Origin: JBBKXR01 sp037969585
GTDB lineage: Bacteria > Verrucomicrobiota > Verrucomicrobiia > Verrucomicrobiales > DEV007
Direction: 5' to 3'
Length of the DNA stretch: 64,000 nt
Assembly: GCA_037969585.1 (NCBI GenBank)
Contig: JBBKXR010000260.1
Span: 1 to 64,000, forward strand
The notes below the pieces were generated by a model. The model worked only from the letters and a program-made list of their open reading frames with translations. It did no database searches and was not told where the DNA came from. Position numbers and translations under genes: made by a program. Numbering within the stretch: position 1 is the first letter of the stretch; each line of letters begins with the position of its first letter. Shown here piece by piece: positions 58,807-64,000 of the stretch.

Positions 58807-60072
58807 ATGAAATTTCGAAATCTGTTTTTTTCCTGTCGCACGTTTCTGATTGCAACGTTGTTTGCGCCGTTGGCGTTTGGTCCATTGCCGACGGCTCAGG
58901 CCGCGGATGCGGATAAGCCACTGATCGCCTACGTCGGCACCTACACTTCGCCGCTGCAGAACATGCGCGACACGCAGGTCGATCTGCCGCCGGGCAACGG
59001 CCGCGGTATTCACATCTTCGACGTCGATCGCAAGTCCGGAGCGATGACCTTGAAGTCCATTCACGAAATGGGTATCAGTCCGAGTGCACTGGTGCTGAAT
59101 GACGCCCGGACGCATCTCTACTCGGCGAATGAAACCGAGCGGATCGGTGACAACGAAGCGGGCTCGGTGAGCGCGTTTGCAATCGATCCCAGCGACGGCA
59201 GTTTAAAAATGCTCAACTCGGTGAGCTCGGGTGGCAAAGGGCCGGCGCATCTCAGTCTGCACCCTTCGGGAAAATTCGTGCTGGTGGCGAATTACTTCGG
59301 TGGCTCCGTCGCCGTGCTGCCGATCCGGCCGGATGGAAGTCTGGGGGAGGCCAGTGACGTCAAGCAGGACGAAGGCGAAGTCGGTCCTACCCAGGCTACC
59401 AATGCGCCGCCGGGCAGTTTTGCTTTCAGTGGGCACGATCAGGTTCATGCGCACATGATCGAGTCTGATCCGTCCGGTCGCTTCGTGCTGCACGTCGACC
59501 TCGGTCTCGACAAAATCTTCGTGTGGAAATTCGATGCGCAGGCCGGCAAATTGACCGCGACTGATCCCGCGTCAGTTTCGCTGCCGCCGGGTGACGGGCC
59601 GCGCCACTTCGCCTTTCATCCGAATGGCGACTGGCTGTATTCGCTGCAGGAAGAGGGCTCGACGGTGGTGTTGTTCGACTATGATGGCGACTCGGGACGG
59701 CTGACCGAACGGCAGACGATTTCCAGCCTGCCGCCCGGTTATGCCGGCAGCAATTTCTGTTCGGGCATTCTCGTTTCCGATGACGGGCGATTCGTTTACG
59801 TCGGCAATCGCCTGCACGACAGCATCGGCATTTTCTCGGTCGGCGAAAAGGGCAAGCTGACGTTCGTCGGCGAGGAATGGACGCGTGGCGACTACCCGCG
59901 AAGCTTCGAATTCGACCCGACCGGCAACTTTTTCTACACCTGCAATCAACGCGCTGACAACATCGCCGTGTTCCGCGTCGACAAGCAAGCGGGCACGCTG
60001 ACTTTCACCGGTCAGTACACGCCGGTCGGCAATCCGTCGTGCATTGTGTTCCGGGATTTTGGCGCAGACTGA
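58807..60072 (+). CDS. Secreted lactonase of the 6-phosphogluconolactonase (YkgB/Pgl) beta-propeller family
   Basis: This 421-residue protein has a signal peptide (FLIATLFAPLAFGPLPTAQA) and then a seven-bladed propeller. Repeats include AYVGTYTS, GIHIFDVDRKSG, PAHLSLHPSGKFVLVANYF, VHAHMIESDPSGRFV, GPRHFAFHPNGDWLY and FEFDPTGNFFYTCNQ. Cytosolic members open 6-phosphogluconolactone. The export signal suggests this one acts on a non-phosphorylated or other lactone in the periplasm. The ATG at 58807 is preferred over a GTG 12 bp upstream. It ends 1 bp from a convergent gene. Confidence 0.88.
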   Translation: MKFRNLFFSCRTFLIATLFAPLAFGPLPTAQAADADKPLIAYVGTYTSPLQNMRDTQVDLPPGNGRGIHIFDVDRKSGAMTLKSIHEMGISPSALVLNDARTHLYSANETERIGDNEAGSVSAFAIDPSDGSLKMLNSVSSGGKGPAHLSLHPSGKFVLVANYFGGSVAVLPIRPDGSLGEASDVKQDEGEVGPTQATNAPPGSFAFSGHDQVHAHMIESDPSGRFVLHVDLGLDKIFVWKFDAQAGKLTATDPASVSLPPGDGPRHFAFHPNGDWLYSLQEEGSTVVLFDYDGDSGRLTERQTISSLPPGYAGSNFCSGILVSDDGRFVYVGNRLHDSIGIFSVGEKGKLTFVGEEWTRGDYPRSFEFDPTGNFFYTCNQRADNIAVFRVDKQAGTLTFTGQYTPVGNPSCIVFRDFGAD

Positions 60073-60073
60073 A

Positions 60074-60742
60074 CTATTGCGAAGTTCGGCCGGCTGCGAG
60101 TTCTGTGAGTTGTGACAGGAACTCCAGGTCGGCGGGACACAGTTCCTCGATGGCCACTGTCGAGAGGACCCGACCATCGCTGCTGCGCAGCATGACGGTG
60201 CCTTTCAGCTCATCGTAGGCGAGTGCGGAAGCCAGGAGGTATTTGCCCGAGGATTTCGTCCAAATGCGCTCATCGGTGGGGAACGCCGACATCGGGATGG
60301 CGGGAACTGACGAGACGGGCTCGGTTTTAACGGCATCGAGCAGTAAGGTTTCCAGTTCTGCCGACGGACTGGCACGCCGCTCGGTCGCAGTTGACGAAGC
60401 AGCGTCGGATATCACCGGTGCCTCAAATTTGGCGAGCATGTCAGGGAAAGGCCAGCCGTCGGAAAGCGAATTATCTGTTTTTAATGACGGCGCAGCGGCG
60501 TCGATGTCCAAGTGCTGATCGCTCACTTGAGTGTCGGCGTTTCGATCGAGCGATGAGTTATTGCGCTGCGACATGAGAATGCCGAAAAAAGGCAGCAGCG
60601 CAATGCAGGCGATCACGCTTCGACCAGATGTTTTTTTCCGGCGTGAATTGGTGGCTTGAGTTGGTTGGCGACCGGCGAGATCGAAAGCCAACAATTTGTC
60701 GGCGTCGGGTCTTTGGAAAGGTGATTTTTCGGTGTGGGACAC
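60074..60742 (-). CDS. Single-span membrane protein with SHD1-like C-terminal domain
   Basis: This 222-residue protein has a polar N terminus, one hydrophobic span (about residues 42-57, SVIACIALLPFFGILM), a Ser/Ala-rich linker and a C-terminal domain. The domain sequence (RIWTKSSGKYLLASAL, YDELKGTVMLRSSDGRVL, VAIEELCPADLEFLSQL) matches the SHD1-type repeat common in PVC bacteria, where it is thought to mediate peptide binding. The domain is probably periplasmic. A palindromic element lies about 50 bp upstream. Confidence 0.7.
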   Translation of the reverse strand: MSHTEKSPFQRPDADKLLAFDLAGRQPTQATNSRRKKTSGRSVIACIALLPFFGILMSQRNNSSLDRNADTQVSDQHLDIDAAAPSLKTDNSLSDGWPFPDMLAKFEAPVISDAASSTATERRASPSAELETLLLDAVKTEPVSSVPAIPMSAFPTDERIWTKSSGKYLLASALAYDELKGTVMLRSSDGRVLSTVAIEELCPADLEFLSQLTELAAGRTSQ

Positions 60743-61048
60743 AATCGGCGTGGCTCAAGTCGCGTGAGAGAACGCGGTTGGTATTAATTTTAGAGATCGC
60801 TCTAAAGTGATCGCAGAAGCAGGCTTACCGTTTCGAAACCACCATAAGGATTGCGGTGTGAGTTGTCTAATAATTGTTACAGCCTTTGATTATTCTAACC
60901 AATTATCATCAGCAGATCCGCCGGAAACATTCGTTCCGTTAGGCAAATGGAGTGGCACGAACCGCGAACGGCAAGTGCAGCAAATCAGCAGCAACCGGGC
61001 TTGCGCAGGGCGGAGAAGCATTCCATTCCGATAGGGCGATGACTGCGC
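60743..61048. other. AT-rich intergenic region downstream of the GMC oxidoreductase gene
   Basis: This 306-bp gap holds the promoter of the SHD1-like gene and the 3' end of the GMC transcript. It contains a palindrome at 60789-60806 and an AT-rich stretch at 60865-60915. No good hairpin plus T-run terminator and no convincing small gene were found. Confidence 0.5.
60789..60806. promoter_or_regulatory. Inverted repeat, candidate operator
   Basis: Perfect 7-bp arms TTTAGAG and CTCTAAA around a 4-bp ATCG centre, located 47 bp upstream of the SHD1-like gene start. Size and position fit a dimeric regulator site. Confidence 0.45.
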
Positions 61049-62764
61049 CTACAGATTTTGCTTCTTCAATTCCGTCACCGCAAAGTCCGCTGCTCTCGCG
61101 GTCAGCGCCATGAAGGTCAGGGACGGATTGACACACGACGCCGAGGTCATGCTGGCGCCGTCGGTGACGAAGACGTTTTCAACGGCGTGCACCTGGTTGT
61201 TGCGGTTGAGCACGGAGGTCTTCGGGTCGCGGCCCATGCGAGCGGTGCCCATTTCGTGGATGGCGGTGCCGGGGTAGGATTCTTTGTCGAAGGTTTTGAC
61301 GCCTATGAGGCCGGACGACTCGAGCATCTCTGCGGCGTCATTCATCATGTCTTCGCGCATCTTCTTTTCGTTGTCGCGGAACTCGGCATCGAACACCACG
61401 ACGGGCATGTCCCATTTGTCGAGGGTGCCTTTGTCGAGTGACATTTTGTTGTCGTGATAGGGTAGGGTTTCTCCAAAACCTCCGAGGCCCATGGTCCACG
61501 GTCCGGGCTTGGTCAGCTCCTCCTTGAGGTTGGCACCGAAATCCATTTCGGCGACGTTGCGCTGCCAATTCTGGCGGCTGGCTCCGCCCTGATAGCCGAA
61601 GCCACGCAGGTAGTCGCGCTTGTCGTCATCGACGTTGCGATAGCGGGGAACGTAGATGCCGTTGGCGCGGCGGCCGTAGTAATAGCGATCCTCATCGCCT
61701 TCCCAGCTGCCGCTGGCGCCGGCACGGAAGTGGTGATCCATGAGGTTGTGACCGAGCTCGCCGGAGTCGTTGCCCATGCCATTGGGGAAGCGCTCGGAAA
61801 CGGAATTCATCAGTAGGGCAGTCGAGCTGATGGTGCTGGCGCAGACGAAAACGATCTTCGCGTGGAACTCACGATCCTGCATCGTCACCGAGTCGCGCAC
61901 CTGCACGCCGGTGGCGCGTTGCCTGTCTTTGTCGTAAACGATTTCGCGCACCACTGAGTCGGGGCGCAGGGTCAGTAGTCCGGTTTTTGCCGCTGCCGGC
62001 AGAGTTGACGATTGGGTGCTGAAATAGCCGCCGTAAGGGCAGCCATACGAACAGCGATTGCGGAACATGCACGGCCCGCGGCCGCCGTTGAGTTGTGCCT
62101 CGCCGGCCTTGGACAGATTGGCGACGCGACCGATGGTTAGATTGCGCTTGGGGTAATTCTTCTCGACGCGTTTACGAACTTCCTTTTCGAGGAAATACAT
62201 TTCCATCGGCGGAAGGAACTCGCTGTCCGGGAGTTGTGGCAGGCCGAGTGCTTCGCCGGAGATGCCAGCAAATTTCTCAACGTGTGAATACCAGGGCGCG
62301 AGGTCTTTGTAGCGGATCGGCCAGTCGACAGCGATGCCGTCTTTGGCGTTGGCTTCAAAGTCGAGATCGCTCCAGCGGTAACACTGACGTCCCCACATGA
62401 TCGATTTGCCGCCGACGATGTTCGGTCGGTACCAGTCGAAGCGTTTGGTTTCCTTGTAGAGCGAGTCGACATCTTTGAACCAATACTTCTCCGTCATCTC
62501 ATTGTACGGATAGTCGCGGGCGAGTTTCGGATGGGTCTGCTTTTGCTCAACGGTCAGCAGACCGTTGTATTTCATTTCCCACGGAGCTTTGAGGGCGTTT
62601 TCGTATCCAGCGATGTGCTCCAGTTGCTGTCCGCGTTCGAGCATCAGCACGCGCAGTCCTTTTTCGGTCAGTTCCTTTGCGGCCCAGCCGCCAGAGACTC
62701 CGGAGCCGACGACGATGGCGTCGTAGGTGTTTGCCTTGTCGGCTTCAATGTTAAGATTTGCCAT
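61049..62764 (-). CDS. GMC-family oxidoreductase (sugar/alcohol dehydrogenase large subunit)
   Basis: This 571-residue flavoprotein has the FAD-binding DAIVVGSGVSGGWAAKEL near residue 15, then IVGGKSIMWGRQ, CSYGCPYGG and the C-terminal HEMGTARMG and NPSLTFMAL blocks typical of gluconate/glucose/fructose dehydrogenase large subunits. No own signal peptide is visible; such subunits are often exported by piggyback with a Tat-signal partner. The gluconate dehydrogenase subunit 3-like gene 33 bp upstream carries such a signal. It probably oxidises a sugar or sugar alcohol in the periplasm and passes electrons onward. Confidence 0.9.
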   Translation of the reverse strand: MANLNIEADKANTYDAIVVGSGVSGGWAAKELTEKGLRVLMLERGQQLEHIAGYENALKAPWEMKYNGLLTVEQKQTHPKLARDYPYNEMTEKYWFKDVDSLYKETKRFDWYRPNIVGGKSIMWGRQCYRWSDLDFEANAKDGIAVDWPIRYKDLAPWYSHVEKFAGISGEALGLPQLPDSEFLPPMEMYFLEKEVRKRVEKNYPKRNLTIGRVANLSKAGEAQLNGGRGPCMFRNRCSYGCPYGGYFSTQSSTLPAAAKTGLLTLRPDSVVREIVYDKDRQRATGVQVRDSVTMQDREFHAKIVFVCASTISSTALLMNSVSERFPNGMGNDSGELGHNLMDHHFRAGASGSWEGDEDRYYYGRRANGIYVPRYRNVDDDKRDYLRGFGYQGGASRQNWQRNVAEMDFGANLKEELTKPGPWTMGLGGFGETLPYHDNKMSLDKGTLDKWDMPVVVFDAEFRDNEKKMREDMMNDAAEMLESSGLIGVKTFDKESYPGTAIHEMGTARMGRDPKTSVLNRNNQVHAVENVFVTDGASMTSASCVNPSLTFMALTARAADFAVTELKKQNL

Positions 62765-62797
62765 GGTATAAAAAGTGAAATTCAGAGCCCGTTCGGT

Positions 62798-63334
62798 TTA
62801 CTCGGCCCAGGCTCTCTGGCCTTCCTTCATTGGCAAGTCGCCAAGGAATTGACCCGGGATGGGCAGGTAGGCAAGCGCCTGGGTGGCACCGATCTCGGAA
62901 ATGAAATAGCCGGTGATGGTCAGCTGTTTGAGAACTTTGAAAAAGGCTTTGTTGCTCTGCGTTGTTTTCTTGAGTGCGGCCTGCTTACCCGCTTCGTCGA
63001 GTTCGACAAAAGCTTTGCCGTCGTTGGCCGCCTTGCTGTCGGCTTCGAGCTTAGCGAGTCCCGCGTAAAACGTTTCCTGCTCGGCTATTACATAGCAGTC
63101 GCGCATCACTCGGATGATAAACTGTTCTACACCGGCGGCTTTCGCCCCTGGTGTGTCGGTGGTGGGTATGATGACGTCGGCAACTTCGGCGAGTAGCGCG
63201 GTTTGGGCGGCATCGACGGCGACGCTCGCACCGGTGTTGGTGACCTGGCCCAGTACGGCGGCGGTCAGCTGCGGTGACAGCGCGCCACCTCCGAGAAGTA
63301 GTGAGATTCGTTCGACAGCAGAGCGGCGGTTCAT
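62798..63334 (-). CDS. Gluconate 2-dehydrogenase subunit 3-like protein (Tat signal)
   Basis: This 178-residue protein begins NRRSAVERISLLLGGGALSP, with a twin arginine and hydrophobic core resembling a Tat signal, then ADVIIPTTDTPGAKAAGVEQF, the hallmark of the family. Partner subunits of this type help export and stabilise the GMC flavoprotein encoded directly downstream. No cytochrome subunit was seen in the window, so the electron acceptor is unknown. Confidence 0.88.
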   Translation of the reverse strand: MNRRSAVERISLLLGGGALSPQLTAAVLGQVTNTGASVAVDAAQTALLAEVADVIIPTTDTPGAKAAGVEQFIIRVMRDCYVIAEQETFYAGLAKLEADSKAANDGKAFVELDEAGKQAALKKTTQSNKAFFKVLKQLTITGYFISEIGATQALAYLPIPGQFLGDLPMKEGQRAWAE

Positions 63335-63464
63335 GATTCAGAACTTAGCACTTCGCCACGAGCGGAGTCAATGTCATCACTGAGGAGCAACCTCCATGCT
63401 TACGCGATGCAGGTCCGCGAACAGGCTTGCTTGAGGGCTGAAGGATCGCCCATGATCGCCAGCG

Positions 63465-64000
63465 ATGATTCTGCGATTTCTTACAACGCTACTTTTCTTG
63501 CCTCTGTGGTTCTCTACTCAGGCGTTGTCCGCCGATCGAGAGGTGATTCGGATTACCATTGATCGGGGCGAGGATGTCGGTCAGGCCTTCGGCTCACTGT
63601 TCGAGGCGAAGAGTGCGGATGGCTCGTTGACGATCGGCGCTGGATTTCAGAATGCCTACAACACGCGCTACCGGGCGGACCGGCATGAATTGCAGTTCTT
63701 TGTGCGGCCAACCAATGGCGAACGCGATTATCGTGTGGATGAGCTGCCTCGCCCCAACGACACGCTTGCCGGTGCTTATTTGTTCAGTCAGGACGGCATC
63801 GTTTTTTCGACTTATGGCGGAGTCAAAAAATGGGATGTGGCGACTGAGTCCTGGCTCGATGCCACGGCTTCCGGTGGCGGCACCAACGAAACGATGCGGG
63901 TTGGTAACGGAGTGATGAAATTCGCTGACAGCCACGTGCTTTTTGACGGCGAGACCATTTTGCCGTCCCCCGACGTAGGCAGCTACGTGCTGTTCTTTTA
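63465..64000 (+). CDS. Secreted protein, partial (cut by window end)
   Basis: An ATG at 63465 opens a frame of 178 codons that runs off the window end without a stop. It has a signal peptide (LRFLTTLLFLPLWFSTQALS) and then a beta-rich sequence (VIRITIDRGEDVGQAFGSLF, HELQFFVRPTNGERDY, GIVFSTYGGVKKWDV). The first 170 residues show no domain I recognise. It is divergent from the subunit 3 gene, with 130 bp between the starts. The remaining sequence is needed for classification. Confidence 0.7.
   Translation, partial: MILRFLTTLLFLPLWFSTQALSADREVIRITIDRGEDVGQAFGSLFEAKSADGSLTIGAGFQNAYNTRYRADRHELQFFVRPTNGERDYRVDELPRPNDTLAGAYLFSQDGIVFSTYGGVKKWDVATESWLDATASGGGTNETMRVGNGVMKFADSHVLFDGETILPSPDVGSYVLFF

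Noticed and set aside
1..64000. CRISPR arrays, tRNA genes, rRNA genes, prophage and integron features
   Set aside because: No regularly spaced repeats, no tRNA-like cloverleaf with CCA and no integrase or capsid gene were seen in the window.

Overview
No rRNA gene is present, so taxonomy rests on gene content. Two outer-membrane beta-barrels, a Wza-type export lipoprotein and signal peptides indicate a didermic bacterium. Three features point to the PVC group, most likely Verrucomicrobiota (Opitutae-like): an SHD1-like domain protein, the style of the REP-associated transposase, and a GMC oxidoreductase next to a gluconate dehydrogenase subunit 3-like protein. This is inference, at about 60 percent. 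GC content is high. Many starts lack an obvious Shine-Dalgarno sequence, and several are GTG. No CRISPR array, tRNA, rRNA, prophage or integron was seen.

Layout. 1-11 kb: a REP-associated transposase with a GCATCC tract, a CoA-transferase/SDR pair, a one-HKD phospholipase D-like protein, leuA, a small outer-membrane barrel with a clear terminator, a lipoprotein, a sulfur-handling pair (SufE and a two-domain rhodanese), a glycosyltransferase and an SH3 lipoprotein. 11-20.5 kb: a BtpA-family protein translationally coupled to a 1041-residue coiled-coil membrane protein that ends in two copies of a domain I do not recognise; a PrsW-type membrane protease; three small envelope or low-complexity proteins; DNA polymerase III delta (holA); and a half-size TauE exporter. 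20.5-23.6 kb: a repeat-rich intergenic stretch and ppdK.

23.8-53.1 kb: a roughly 29-kb surface polysaccharide locus, entirely on the minus strand. It contains a GDP-sugar epimerase/reductase, a GbsR/MarR-like regulator, a Wzm/Wzt ABC exporter, eight glycosyltransferases, seven methyltransferases (two of FkbM type), a sulfotransferase, a 2-oxoglutarate oxygenase, two Wzy/WaaL-like proteins, a WecA-like initiating transferase with an unusual C-terminal extension, an outer-membrane barrel, a secreted SdrD-B-like protein, and Wza- and Wzc-like proteins. From Wzm to the last glycosyltransferase there are 20 genes with no gap above 40 bp and ten 4-bp start/stop overlaps, so this part is probably one long operon. 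Parts of both classical export routes (ABC-dependent and Wzy-dependent) occur together and no Wzx flippase was found. The likely product is a methylated and sulfated glycan. This locus is the strongest candidate for unusual biology here.

53-64 kb: a ClC antiporter divergent from an Fsr-type MFS exporter, a secreted thioredoxin, murI, a possible 48-residue membrane protein, small membrane proteins, a secreted lactonase of the 6-phosphogluconolactonase family, an SHD1-like protein, a GMC oxidoreductase with its subunit 3-like partner (possibly a periplasmic sugar-oxidation set), and the start of a secreted protein cut by the window end.
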